The notes under the pieces were generated by a model. The model was not told where the DNA came from. It saw only the letters and a program-made list of their open reading frames with translations, and ran no database searches. This document shows positions 1 to 11,120 of a stretch of DNA of 64,000 bases, piece by piece (position 1 is the stretch's first letter; each line of letters starts with the position of its first letter). The position numbers and the translations under genes were made by a program. The DNA lies in NCBI RefSeq assembly GCF_030272615.1, contig NC_081407.1, positions 372,890,998 to 372,954,997 on the forward strand, given 5' to 3'. This stretch comes from Cryptomeria japonica (Eukaryota; Streptophyta; Pinopsida; Cupressales; Cupressaceae).

Positions 1-181
1 TATCTACATGCCCAATTTTAGTATCTCTGATATCTGCCACATTGGAGTCCACTAAGCTTTTAGGGAACATATTCAAGTACTTATCATACTTGTACTTCAT
101 CTTTTTATACACAGGTTTGCCAGGTGATGGTTTTGTGTGACTGGGAGAGGCCTTCGACTTGCTTGCAGATGGCTTGGACAT
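1..181 (-). pseudogene. E0 retroelement ORF, N-terminal fragment (copy A)
   Basis: This is the amino-terminal coding part of the unrecognised ORF described at 8,660-10,990. It starts at ATG 181-179 on the minus strand (MSKPSASKSK...) and runs off the left edge. The protein start is Ser/Lys/Pro-rich, then basic and Tyr-rich, and is nearly identical to the copy at 10,990. There is no stop in the visible part. Its presence at the left edge shows that another copy of the 8,660-10,809 region probably lies just outside the window. Confidence 0.6.
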
Positions 182-311
182 TTACAAAAATTCTGTAGAG
201 AACATGTTTGTTAGGCCCATAATCAGTATTCATCATTAGAGGAACAATTTGGAGATCCAAAATCGAACAGGATGAAAAACCTAGTTAAAATTGGCTAAAG
301 GAGAAAAACAT

Positions 312-1446
312 TAAAACTGGCAGGTCGGTGTTTAAAAATCGACGTTTCAGTTGCAAAGGCAAAATACTGGCATGTGAGGTTTTAAACCCCAACATGCTAG
401 CATAAAAGAAAAAATAAATATCTGACAGGTCAGTGTTTAAAACCTGACTTGTTAGTGAAACAAAATTGATTGGCAGGTCGGGTTTCAAACCCTGACCTAT
501 CAATTGCGAGTGCAAAAATAAAGCTTGCATGTCGGGGTTTGAAACCCAACATGCAACTTGAGGAAATTACATCCTCACATGCTAGGTTTCAAACCCTAAC
601 AATTGAGTTGGAGGAAGAGCATGAGTAACTTGCATGTAGGGGTTTGAAACTTGACATGTAAGTTGAGAATATTACATCCTCATATGTCGGGTTTCAAACC
701 CCGACATGTGAGTTGGAAGATCTTAATAAACTAACCCACATGTTGGGGTTTGGAACTTGATATGTGATTCCAAAAATACTTTACTCATGTCGGGTTTTGA
801 ACCCCAACATGAAAGTCGAAAAGGCAAGAATAAAATAAAATAAAAAGCAAACCTAACACCGGGGTTTGAAACCAGAGACGAGGATTTTAGTAGGGTAAAA
901 AAGATGTGTCGGGGTTTTAATCTCGACATATCTCCTAGTAACAGAAAGAAAGAAAATACAACAAGACAAGGAAGGCAAACAATAAAAACCCTAGCAAAAC
1001 CTTCGCACAAAAACTCAACGTAGAATAAATAAAAAGCAAAGAAGAAAACCCTACCTGTCACGCATGAAAATAGTGGAGAAATTAATAAATTTGGATGGCG
1101 AAATACCAAGCATGCATGAGGAGGAGGAAAACAAGCTTAGAATGCCTCAATCGGAAGAAGAAATGACTAAAAATGGTGAAAAGATTGATTAAAAAGACAT
1201 TTATAACTAACTAAAACATAAACATGAGTTGCAATAAATGCAACTTTTGTTGACAGGTCGGTGTTTAAAGTCCGACCCGTCGACACAAGACCCTGGCAAG
1301 TGGGACTTTTAAACCCGACCTGCTAGCTCAACATAACTATAGGTTGGGGTTTAAAACCTGACCTGCCAGTTAGGCCAACTAGCACATTGGACTTTAAAGT
1401 CCGATGTGCTGACTCAACTGACTGACATGTCGGGTTTTAAAACTCG
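312..1446. repeat. Array of about 17 short hairpin palindromes (copy A)
   Basis: Seventeen imperfect palindromes of about 30-36 bp follow one another, centred near 331, 380, 440, 485, 540, 590, 643, 695, 749, 805, 865, 918, 1,268, 1,312, 1,353, 1,394 and 1,433. Each has arms of 12-15 bp around a GTTTGAAAC, GTTTCAAAC or TTTAAA core, as in GCATGTCGGGGTTT and its complement. The arm sequence (GCATGTCGGGG or GGCAGGTCGGG) is shared across units. Spacing is 40-65 bp, with a gap of about 340 bp between unit 12 and unit 13. The array lies between the E0 start codon (181) and the nested copia element, so it would be in the 5' leader or LTR of E0. Many arms carry CG to TG/CA changes. Confidence 0.85.
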
Positions 1447-1840
1447 ACCTATTAGTAAAACAAAGAAAATTTAAAAACTCAAAAAGGACTAAAGCAAAAG
1501 ACACGAAACAAAAAAAATGTTTTATCGACAAGGTCGATTGGCCTCTCTCGGAGCCCGCAAGGTATGAAGTAGACAAGTTTCATACGGTTACCTCATGATT
1601 TAGGCCGTGCCAAAATCGAGGACAACACTACACCTCCAGTCGAATTGTGCACATTATAAGTGAAACACTTATCTTTGGAGAAAACACCATCCTCATGTAC
1701 CTAGCCAAAATTCCTACAACCTTTATCAAAATCCAACACCAAACTCCCAATGGTCTACTTTATTCTACTAACAATCACACCTTACTAATTGCAAAGAGGC
1801 AATCAACAATGATAAACTCCAATCTCCCCATAAGAAAAAA

Positions 1841-1925
1841 TGTTATAAATTAGGATATTAGGATACTATTCATTATAAAAAATATATAAAGTAAATAAGA
1901 TGAGAATTATTCAAACATAAATTTA
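1841..1925 (-). mobile_element. Ty1/copia 3' LTR fragment (copy A)
   Basis: About 85 bp beginning TGTTATAAATTAGG match the LTR edge at 8,491 (TGTTAGAAATTAGG...). On the minus strand this is the terminal part of the 3' LTR, ending ...TAACA. The rest of the LTR was removed where the Ty3 fragment begins at 1,926. The flank just outside is a run of A. Confidence 0.65.
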
Positions 1926-2472
1926 ACAGAGGTGCCTAGAGTGCCAGAGGGTGAAGGCATAGCATCATCATCCTATAGGTCTCTTGCAATCACATCTCAT
2001 TCCCAAGTGGAAGTGGGACATAATTTCTATAGATTTTATAGTAGGGATACGTATGTCTTCACGTCGATATGATCCCATTATGGTTATAGTGGACAAGTTG
2101 TCCAAGGTGGCCCACTTCTCTCCCATTAGATCTTTGCATACCTTTGCTTTGATAAAACACATTTTCATGGAGGATATTGTATGATTACATGAGATACCTC
2201 ATAGGATTATATCATATTAGAACCCAATGTTTTCTTTTGCATTTTGGATGTCTCTACAATATGCATTGGGCCCCCAACTCAATTTTAGTTCTGCATACCA
2301 TCTTGAAATCGACAATTAGATAGAGAGAGTAATTAGGTGTTAGAGGACATGCTACACATGTATGTGATGAATTAACAATCTCATTGGGAGGACTATTTGT
2401 ACCTGGTTGAGTTTTCTTATAATAATGGGTGTCATAGCTCTATTGGCATGTAACCTTTTCAGGCCTTGTATG
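1926..2472 (+). pseudogene. Ty3/gypsy integrase, 5'-truncated (copy A)
   Basis: The sequence starts inside the integrase zinc finger (a CLECQRVKA-like stretch, then HPIGLLQ). It continues through the catalytic core: IPKWKWDIISIDFIVG, VIVDKLSKVAHF, then a decayed part equivalent to FWxSLxxALGxQLNFSSAYH and IERV..., and finally SLIGM-like sequence up to the point where a solo LTR interrupts it. Several stops and frameshifts make it non-functional. The GAG, protease, RT, RNase H and 5' LTR are absent. The coding sequence resumes at 3,572. Confidence 0.85.
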
Positions 2473-3566
2473 TGTTAGCAAGAGACATTGTATTGTTGTT
2501 TAGATGTTGTCATTGATGGCAACTGGAGTCAGATATCCAATCCACAGTTCATAATTCATTCATACCAGAAGTAAGACTAAGGTCCGGTGAGATAGAATAG
2601 TTTATCGGTAGTGTACAACAATTTGGTTGTCAAATCAGTTGTGTTGAGTATTTGGTATTGCGGATGTAGGAGAAGCATTGTGGACATGTAATATGCCTTA
2701 TTCTAGGTTTATGGCCTCTGGTGATGATTCTTGAATAAGTTGGAGGATCTAGTATACATGTTTTTGGTCAGAATAGTGTTCATCAGTAGTAACGTGTGGA
2801 AATTCATTGTGCAGAGTAATTTTGGTGATTGTTTGTGTGTTCGAGGATGATAAGCCAACATATGGGAAGCGTGTGGGCAATTTGTTTTTGTCCACATGAT
2901 TGTTTTGGATTGAATTAAGATGACTTGGGTAACACGTTTTATTTGCATGTTATGCATTTTTGGGCTGACATATAAAAGATTTGATGTTGCGGATATATAT
3001 GAGTGATTGATTTGGTTATTTTTGATATCGGTGATTGTGTGAAAAGTGTGTATGAGCGATTGTGTGGTCTTTCATGAGCGCTACCAAAGGATTTGTGATC
3101 TACAATTTATCATAACAACATAACAGAGCAGTGTTGAAGAATAGAGTATTTTGTGCTTAACCGGGATTGTTTTTGGCATTTATAGATGTTGTTTATCAGT
3201 TCAGATGTTCCAATTATTATCTGTAATCATTTTTAAGACATTGAGTCTTCCCAGGGGTTGTAGCCCTTCTTGTTTTTTGATATGAGCAGTGAGCTCTAGG
3301 CAGTGTGCCTGAATGCATGTGCATTCACCTCATGTATTATTATTATACTTCTAACAAGGTATATTAATATTGTGGGTCTAAATCCCATCATGGTTTTTCC
3401 CTTAATTGAGTTTCCACGTAAAAATCCTGGTGTTATGGTTATTTGCTTTGTGTTTCTACACTCTACTTTTATTCATTTGCATTAAGTGGTTTAAAGGACA
3501 GATTAAGAATGTTAAAAATTACAAAACACTGATTCACCCCCCTCTCAGTGTTCCTTGACTCCAATA
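2473..3566 (-). mobile_element. Solo LTR, 1,094 bp, inside Ty3 integrase (copy A)
   Basis: On the minus strand the element starts TATTGGAGTCAAGG (ancestrally TGTTGGAGTC) and ends GTCTCTTGCTAACA, the usual TG...CA. It is flanked by a perfect 5-bp target duplication, GTATG (2,468-2,472 and 3,567-3,571). The integrase reading frame is cut at the site and resumes after it. There is no internal region, so this is a solo LTR left by LTR-LTR recombination. The same family occurs at 31,764-33,093; both share the phrase reading CACTGAG, a G-run, then GAATCAGTGTT near the start. Confidence 0.9.
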
Positions 3567-3571
3567 GTATG

Positions 3572-4146
3572 TTCGACCATGTTGTACTCCTTTGAGTTGG
3601 GATCGTTTTGAAGATCGTGTTATTTTGGGTCCTAAGATACTTCAAGATATGGAGAAACAAGTAGTTTGTATTATAGAGAATTTTACCACAAGTTAGGACT
3701 GACAAAATAAGTATGCTAATGCCCATAGGATAGATTGCTAGTTTTTGGTTGGTGATCATGTGTTTGTGCATCCTCGAAGGAGCCCCATATATTATGGGAA
3801 AGGCTCTAAGTTGGTACCATATTTTGTTGGATATTTCGAGATCCTAGAGAGGATTGGTCTTGTTTCCTATCGTCTTACTCTGCCACCTAGCCTATCTCAC
3901 ATCCATGATGTTTTTCATGTTTTAGTGCTTTATAGGTTGAGAAGATGAAGCTTTATTTGGAGCCCACAAACATCCTTCAACATCAGAGACTAGCCATTAG
4001 GTGTAAAGATATAGAGCATGTAAGGGTCCAATGGGACTCGAGTGATGAGACTTTAGCCACATGGGAGGATGCTACATTGTTGAGAGAGTTATATCCCTAT
4101 CTTTTTGTAGTCTTCCAAGAGTAAGCTTAGTCCTAGGAGGGAAGGA
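3572..4146 (+). pseudogene. Ty3/gypsy integrase C-terminus and chromodomain (copy A)
   Basis: This continues the integrase after the solo LTR: GPKILQDMEKQV, then a VGDHVFV...SPIYYGKGSKL-type GPY/F region, RIGLVSYRLTLPPSLSHIHDVFHVL, then a chromodomain-like end (VQWDSSDETLATWEDAT...LYPYLF). The HDVFHV and TWED motifs are typical of plant chromoviruses. A stop after the first part and small indels break the frame. The 3' LTR follows directly. Confidence 0.85.
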
Positions 4147-7100
4147 TGTAATGCCTCTCATGTTAGCATCTCGTTAGTTGCTTATTTTTATTTGAGATTG
4201 AATCTTCATGTGTTTTATTGTGACTGTGCGTATATCATTCTTTTGTATTGGTACCCATGAGTTGCATCCTTATTACAGTTATATTCTTTTGTTCATATGA
4301 TATCATTGTGGATATGGTTAGTAGGATATATTGGTAGTTTAGTGATGATCATATATGTATGATGACTCTATGATGATGTGACATGATGTTATACGATGAT
4401 GTCTAGATATATTATGAGGATATTTTGGTTATATGGATGTTATGTGATTACTTGATGGTATCTTGTTGATGTTATGTTGATTCAGTGAGATGTGATGCTA
4501 TTGACTAGGATTATTATTGTGATCTTGATTGGGGAATGTCTATTTAAGCTTTCAGTTACATTATATTATATGTATATGTATGCACAAGTGTTTGCATGTT
4601 TTGGTTGATGCAGGTACCAAGCATTGACTCCACCTGGCTTCACAGGTTTGAGCATTCCTATATCCCCAATGGTGGTTACAAGAGATAGCACATTGGCCAA
4701 AATGCCACTTAACCTAGCCATTGTTCCTATTTTTGATAGTTTTTCCCATATTTTGTATGATTACACCTATGGTTACTGTTCTAGTAATGTCCAGTTACCC
4801 TTATGCATCACTATGAAAGCCCAGTAAAGATTGGTTGTGCGTTGTCAGTAATCGTTAATTATTGCTGTTTTAATATGCATATTAAATGATATTTAATAAT
4901 ATAGTGGTATTCTAATATTTGAGTGTGAATTATGTCTTAATATTATTTAATTTAATGAGATTATATAGTGTATTATCTTTTGGGAGTTTTAGGGAGTTTA
5001 ATAGATTTAATAATTTTAATTTAATTTCTATTATTTATTTATTTTTCTCCAGAAAAGTGAGTTATATTGGGAGAATAGAGTTCATTATCAACACTTAGTT
5101 ATAATTGTTCTCCTTCTTTTAAAAAACCTTCTTGGCAAAATTTTGAATGAATGATTGGGGGAGTTTGGATGCTTGCAAATTTGAGGGTAGAATCTTGAAG
5201 ATTTGGTTTTTATCATTCTTTGTGCCTTCTAGATTTGGAGTGCTATCTTGAAGTGGCTGCTCCTCATTTTCATTTTAGAAGTTTTCAAATTGAAGGTGAT
5301 TTTTATCAATTTCTCCATCAATTCTCAATCTTATTATTTGATTCTTGTTGCTAGTAGTTAGGAACCATATTTAGATTCTTTCTACTTTTGAGATTTTGTC
5401 TTTGAATTAAGTTTCAATTTTATTGTTTCAAAATTTGAATACCTTGTTTTTACAAAAAGGAACTCTACCCAATTTTTTGTGAATGCTTGAAAAGTTGTTT
5501 TAATTTCATATTTGGGGTGTTTTTCACCTATTTATTAATGGATTTTAAGGAAATTGCAATTGGACATGTTCGAAAATTTGAGATCTGGACGTCCATCAAT
5601 GGTGGATGACCTCCAAGACTGGTTATTGGACTTTTAAGACATTTTAGAAAAATTGAATTCAATTTTAAAATTGTTATTATTATCTAGAGATCTTGAATTA
5701 TATAATTAAATTTCTTTTTATCAAATTGGGATCCGTTACCTTACCATTGTGACCATTTGAGTAATTGACTCTATATGTTGAAAGTGCATTATTTTTATGA
5801 GATCTTTGTGTTGAATTATTTTGTTTTGGCATTGGCATGCATTTTTCTTCATTGTGAAATGAGACGAGCTTGGGTGTGGGTAGCTAGAGTCAATTAAAAG
5901 AGTGGCTCTAAGTGGGGGCATGAGGCCCAAAGTGGTTGTTAGGGTAGCTCAATGAGAGTAGGATTAATAAGTGATAACATGAATAAAATAATGGATAAAC
6001 AAACTAAAAAGACAATTGGATGTGCCTTGTGTGTCGTGAGTGCTTGTAATGGCTAGAAACATATTGGGAAGGCCAAGCCATCCATGGGGTGCTGATCTGG
6101 CAAGATCGAGTCTCCTCGTCTTCATGAGGGAACTATTTGGTTTTGTATGAGCCATCCCTTCGAGCTATGAGATGATAATATTGTTTATTGTTCTCTATTA
6201 TCCAACCCGTGTGGATTTAGTAGTGACCCATGGTGGATTCATAACCTGGTATCATCCCTTTCATTGATTATGTATTGCATTTTTGTATGCTTGAGATGTC
6301 GTGTGTGCTTTGTGCATGATGTGAGTGTAAGCCATTATGTTCTTGATTGAATTTCTTGAATGTTTGAGCTTTGTGACTATCTCCATGAGCACTATGGGGT
6401 TGGAACCTATGGGTTCCACATGGTTTGGTGGCATTTCCAACCATCGTTGGAGATCGATGGACTTGCTTGTAAGCACCTTGGAGGACTTCTTCACCTTCCC
6501 CAACATTTGGCCTTATTCATCTCTCTTCGTTGCAAGATGTTACATGAATGTAATTTGATACAAGCATTGTAATTATTGATCGAATATATTTTAAGAAAAA
6601 TCCAATTGGATATTGATGCAATGGAAATGAATGAATACAAATTAGAGTGGACTTTAGTGGACCAGTGTTGGAACTTGCCACCGATCATGCTTATGTATGC
6701 TATCTTTGATGTATAACCATGATGTTATGTTAGGAACACTTTCTTTGGTACTTAAAATGAATATAGTTATTTTTTTTAGATGTTTGAAGTTTGATTTAGT
6801 CATCTCCTTTTGGAATCATGAAACTTGATTAGGTCCTTGTAGGATTGGGCTCTTTTGAGCCAATTCGAGCTTGTTTGGAACCAATCAGTGAGTGTATATT
6901 GGAATCCTATTGTAGTTTTTGGATGTGTATGACTATCATGAGTTCATATGTGCTAGATTTGGTAGTGTTGGGTTGAGTAGTGGTAAAATGAGTCCACTCA
7001 GACTCTGCCTTGTCATGTAGAAGCTATCTCGTGACCCGATGTTCCCAAACTTGACCCATTTTCTCACCTTTTTCCCATTTTCTCTAAAATTTGAGATTAT

Positions 7101-7859
7101 TTTTCAGTTAAAAATTCGATGAGGGGTTTAGTGCATCCAAGTGTTTGTATATCCTATTCGGGAAGCTTAATTTTGACAAATATGCATTTCAAGGATGACA
7201 ATGCAAGTTCACCAGTCTGGAGGACATCAACACATCCCAGGGACTACAACATAGCCCCAAGATACCTGCACATTTTAATGACACTAGCATGCTATGAAGG
7301 TGTCCTTCTATCTCTCTAATGTCTATGGGGGACACTTTATTGTTGTTAGAGAGCCTTCAGTTGCCCCTTCGGTCTGGGGGTGTTTTCGAGAGTTCGGAGC
7401 ATCAATTTAACCTCATTTTAGATGTGTTGTGAAGGTAGCTCTACTAGGGAACCCTTAGATGTGTCTTGGGACAGTTTTTTATGAGTTTAGTAGGTGTTAT
7501 GGGTTTCTATTTATAATTAGGGTTTCAATAGTGCCCATCCATGACACCTAGGACTTAGTAGTTTATCCTAATTGTTGAATCAAGTTTGGAGACTTGGGGA
7601 ATGGTTTTGTGTGAGCCTAAACACATCTCAGACCCTTACCTAGGGCTTGTTTTACCTTCACCCTTGTACTTTATCTATTTGGGTTCTTAAGCCTTTTTCT
7701 TGTGTGAAGTTGTCTATCGACCATTGACCTCACCTTGAAGTTGAGCTTAGTTCTTGCTTATGATATGTATGTTCACACTTAATAACTTAAAAAAATATCT
7801 ATGTGTTTACCTTGTGTCTTTTTATTATATCCTCTTGGGTTCCTTTACGAGGTGTTACA
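4147..7859 (+). mobile_element. Ty3/gypsy 3' LTR, about 3.7 kb (copy A)
   Basis: The LTR starts TGTAATGCCTC a few bases after the end of the chromodomain ORF and ends GAGGTGTTACA, giving matched TGTAA/TTACA termini. At about 3,713 bp it is long for a plant LTR. The ORFs inside it are short and unconvincing. No second LTR exists here because the 5' half of the element is gone. Confidence 0.75.
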
Positions 7860-8490
7860 TCAATAATTATTAAATTGCAAGTAAAATGGTATTTGATTGA
7901 ATTTCCATGTCCAAGGGTTGTGAATTCTATTTTCCTTTGACTAGCTAAAGAACTTTTCTACTCATAAAGACATGCAATTTAATAAAGAGTTTAATACTTT
8001 GACTTTAAATACAATCAATGGAAGCCCCAATTTTTAAAAACTAAAATCAAGCCAAATAAAATTAAAATTCATTTGATGATTGCAAATCTCACATATCCCT
8101 CTAAAGAGACATAACATTAAATGTTTAAAAGGACTTGATCTAGTAATAGAAGCACAATATTCTATAGAGTTGATACTTAAATTTTGTGATACTTTAATTA
8201 TATAATAATGAAATAATTTTAATTAATTAGACTACAAAATGCAATATTGAATTAACAAGCATCATGCCCCACCTACAAATCAAATAGTTTGCAATCACAA
8301 TCCTAAGCTATGTGAATATTTTAGAGGGGAAAACATTTGAAATTTTCATGAAGATATCAATAGATATATTCCACAATTTTTGTTTCACACATGTTCATTG
8401 AGCATAAATAGTTTTCCCATCATGTTCAACATGTCTTTGAGTACAACTTGTCAAAATGATTAGTATCTTGCCTAACACACTTTGATACCA
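7860..8490 (-). mobile_element. Copia internal remnant and primer-binding site (copy A)
   Basis: This is minus-strand internal sequence next to the 5' LTR. At 8,478-8,490 the complement reads TGGTATCAAAGTG directly after the LTR end ...CTAACA; this is a primer-binding site for initiator tRNA-Met. The remaining 600 bp is AT-rich and so decayed that I cannot identify a coding domain. Confidence 0.6.
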
Positions 8491-8659
8491 TGTTAGAAAT
8501 TAGGATCTTAGGATACTACTCATTATAAAATAAATATAAAATAAATAAGATGAAAAACATACAAGCATAAATTTAATACATGACATAAGATATATATGGG
8601 GAGACCCCTTTTGAGTAAAAAAACCCATAAAACATTATTTTATTTAAACACTTACAAAA
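8491..8659 (-). mobile_element. Copia 5' LTR, truncated by the duplication junction (copy A)
   Basis: This matches the first 168 bp of the full LTR at 19,308-19,840 and stops exactly at the duplication junction. It provides the clearest evidence that 8,659/8,660 is a secondary breakpoint and not an element boundary. Confidence 0.8.
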
Positions 8660-10990
8660 GTTGGTAAGACATTAATTGTCCCAACTGTTGTATCTATTGG
8701 AGGCATTGATGTAATAACATAAGTTGTTATTGTAGGAATGAAAATTGTGCACACCAAGGGTGGAGTTTTTGTCATGGAAGCAGAAGTAGGAAGATTTACT
8801 ACCTATTGCTCCTGAGTAATCTGTTCCATGGCCTCATTAAAATCCAAGATTAATGACTCAATCATGGAAGTTGGAATGTCATCAAAGCTAGGAAGGCTAG
8901 AAAGAGTAACAAATTCTTCATTGCTCCCCTCTTGACCTTGTTCATCACCCAACTCAATATCTTCTCACCTCATCATGTTCTTGCACTTATTCATCAGAAT
9001 CAGAGTCAATAGAATGAATCTCAACATGAATAGGTGATGATGTTTGAGAGGTAGTAGGAGTAGAACTTTCCCGTTGTTCTTGTTCTTCTCCAACATGATG
9101 AATTTCTCCCTCTTCTTATTCTTGTTCTTCTTCCTCGGTTTGATCAGGCCCTTGAGGTGATTCCTGTTGCACGGCCGTGGAGGAGGACTCCCTTTTCTTT
9201 GGGCCTTTAAGTGTGAACTTGAATTTTGGTGCCTTTCCCTCAGATTTTGCTGGCGAAACTGGTGGTGGGGGTTCTTGAGAATCCTCTTTATTCTTGGTTC
9301 TTAATTCTGAAGTCTTCCCCACTGGACCATCATTATCTTCTTCACCAAAACTAGCAGGAAGTGATTTCCTCTAGATTCCCTTTTTCAATAGCCATTGGTT
9401 TGTATTAGACATAATAGGCGCAAATCTCTTTGAAATTGATTTGCTTTCTTTCTTTGACCATTGAATTAAAGGTTAGGGAGTATCAACAATTTTATGCTCA
9501 AAGTAGATAGGGTCCACTATATCATTTGTATCTTCCATAGTATCTGGAATCTTAGCCAAATCCAAATTCCCTATTTGCTCCAATGTAAGATGACTATAGT
9601 CCATCTTTCTTACATCTTCATCACTTTTACAATCTTCCCAAACATCCTCAAGCCTATGTACATGCACATAACTTCTCTTGATTTTGCCTCTCATGTTACA
9701 AAAATCAAAGTTCTCTCGAGCTCTGAACCTCCTCATTATGACCCATAACATTTCATTCTCCATATTCTTGGCCTTAGGCATGGTAAGCATTGAGTATCGA
9801 CCAATAGACATGTCATTTGAGACCTCTCTTATGAGTAGAAGCTTATCTGGCATGTACATGTACCAATTAACGACACAATTCCATGAGGACAATCTTATCC
9901 AATGGATATCAAGGCAACCTTAATGGTTCACCTGTGAAATATCCAATGTGGATATATGTAAAAGTAAGAAATTGTAAGACCACACAACCAAAAGAAGACA
10001 CCAAGTCATATGCTGCTTCTAAAATTCTATCCTTGTGTAGATTCTTGTTGAAAAAACATCTCCACACTGCGAAGAAAGCATCATTGACTCTTTGGAAATG
10101 AGATCCCTGATTATTGATGGTTAACTGATCATAATAATCCCAAATAGGGAACAACCTCCTATCTCCTTTGGTAGATAGTCCTGGATACTGCCTCATTGAG
10201 GCAGCTGCATACACAAGATATGAAGTCATATAAAATTTCAATGATGTTTTGACTTCCTTTAGCTGAATACATAAAGCATCATTGGTTTGATCTCCCCAAT
10301 CAATCTTGGTTGTTCCCTTTCTGATGACCTTCATGTAGTAACACATCCACTCCTCAAAGTAATGAGAATCTCTCAAACCTCTAACTCATCAAGAATTGTA
10401 ACCATGTCATTGTACTCTTCACTGAAATCACTTCTATGAAAGTACTTAGGCCATCTGGTGACAGTTGAGTCACACTGAGTAGATAAAAATATAGTGTTGA
10501 TTGTTTTCTTGCACTTATCTATGTGCTTCTCATAATATGCTTGTGCACTATCCATGGTTATATCAACAACTTCAACTTCCTTTAGACCCTTGAAAAGACT
10601 GTTAAAAAATAAACTATCAAGTGCCATTACCACATTCCTTTCAACATCTTTCACTTGATGAGTGTTTGGGTTGAAGTGTTCTGCCACAGCCAGTACAAAT
10701 TCTTGATCATGAGCTGCAATAGGAAAAGATGCATACTTGTCCAATTTTGACTTCATCAAAATTGTCATACGGGATGGAGCCTTCTTGCTTCTATTTTCAA
10801 ACTCCTTCATATCTACATGCCCAATTTTAGTATCTCTGATCTTTGTCACATTAGAGTCCACTAAGCTTTTAGGGAACATATTCAAGTACTTATCATACTT
10901 GTACTTCATCTTTTTGTACACAGGTTTGCCAGGTGATGGTTTTGTGTGACTGGGAGAGGCCTTCGACTTGCTCGCAGATGGCTTGGACAT
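8660..10990 (-). pseudogene. Unrecognised retroelement-type ORF (E0), frameshifted
   Basis: This is one long decayed coding region of roughly 700 residues, read from ATG 10,990 downwards. Segment 1 (10,990-10,373) begins MSKPSASKSKASPSHTK and contains a basic Tyr-rich stretch, then a predicted alpha-helical region. A frame change near 10,373 leads into segment 2 (about 10,376-9,909), rich in aromatic residues (HYFEEWMCYYMKV, FPIWDYYDQL). A stop and frame change near 9,900 lead into segment 3 (9,892-9,473), which ends ...YFEHKIVDTP. After stops, the C-terminus (9,322-9,116 and on to about 8,700) is Pro- and Glu-rich (EPPPPVSPAK, TEEEEQE). I recognise no zinc knuckle, protease, RT, integrase or transposase motif. 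The position downstream of an LTR-like leader suggests a gag-like or accessory ORF of a retroelement, but that is inference. Confidence 0.5.
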
Positions 10991-11120
10991 TTACAAAAAT
11001 GCTACAGAGAACATGTTTGTTAGGCCCATAATCAGTATTCATCATTAGAAGAATAATTTGGAGATCCAAAATTGAACAGGATGAAAAACTTAGTTAAAAT
11101 TGGCTAAAGGGGAAAAACAT

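Larger units (their letters stand above)
1..8659. repeat. 10.8-kb tandem duplication, copy A
   Basis: This stretch matches 10,810-19,475 base for base in the same orientation, with a coordinate shift that drifts from 10,809 to 10,816 because of small indels. Divergence is a few percent by eye and mostly transitions. Every nested element seen in copy B is also here, with the same boundaries and the same target duplications, so the nest formed before the duplication. Homology stops at the shared motif CTTACAAAA (ends 8,659). Copy A then runs into the E0 ORF region (8,660-10,809), whereas copy B runs into the remainder of a copia LTR. The 8,659/8,660 joint is therefore the duplication junction. 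The left end lies outside the window. Confidence 0.95.

Noticed and set aside
285-1109. Minus-strand ORFs of 81 and 128 codons (and copies at 11,094-11,918)
   Set aside because: They run through the palindrome array and repeat its words; there is no independent protein evidence.
312-1446. CRISPR array
   Set aside because: Units are themselves palindromes with varied sequence and variable spacing, in a eukaryotic transposon context with no cas genes.
2709-3771. ORFs of 60-100 codons in the solo LTR and across its edge
   Set aside because: They lie in LTR sequence or read antisense to the Ty3 integrase.
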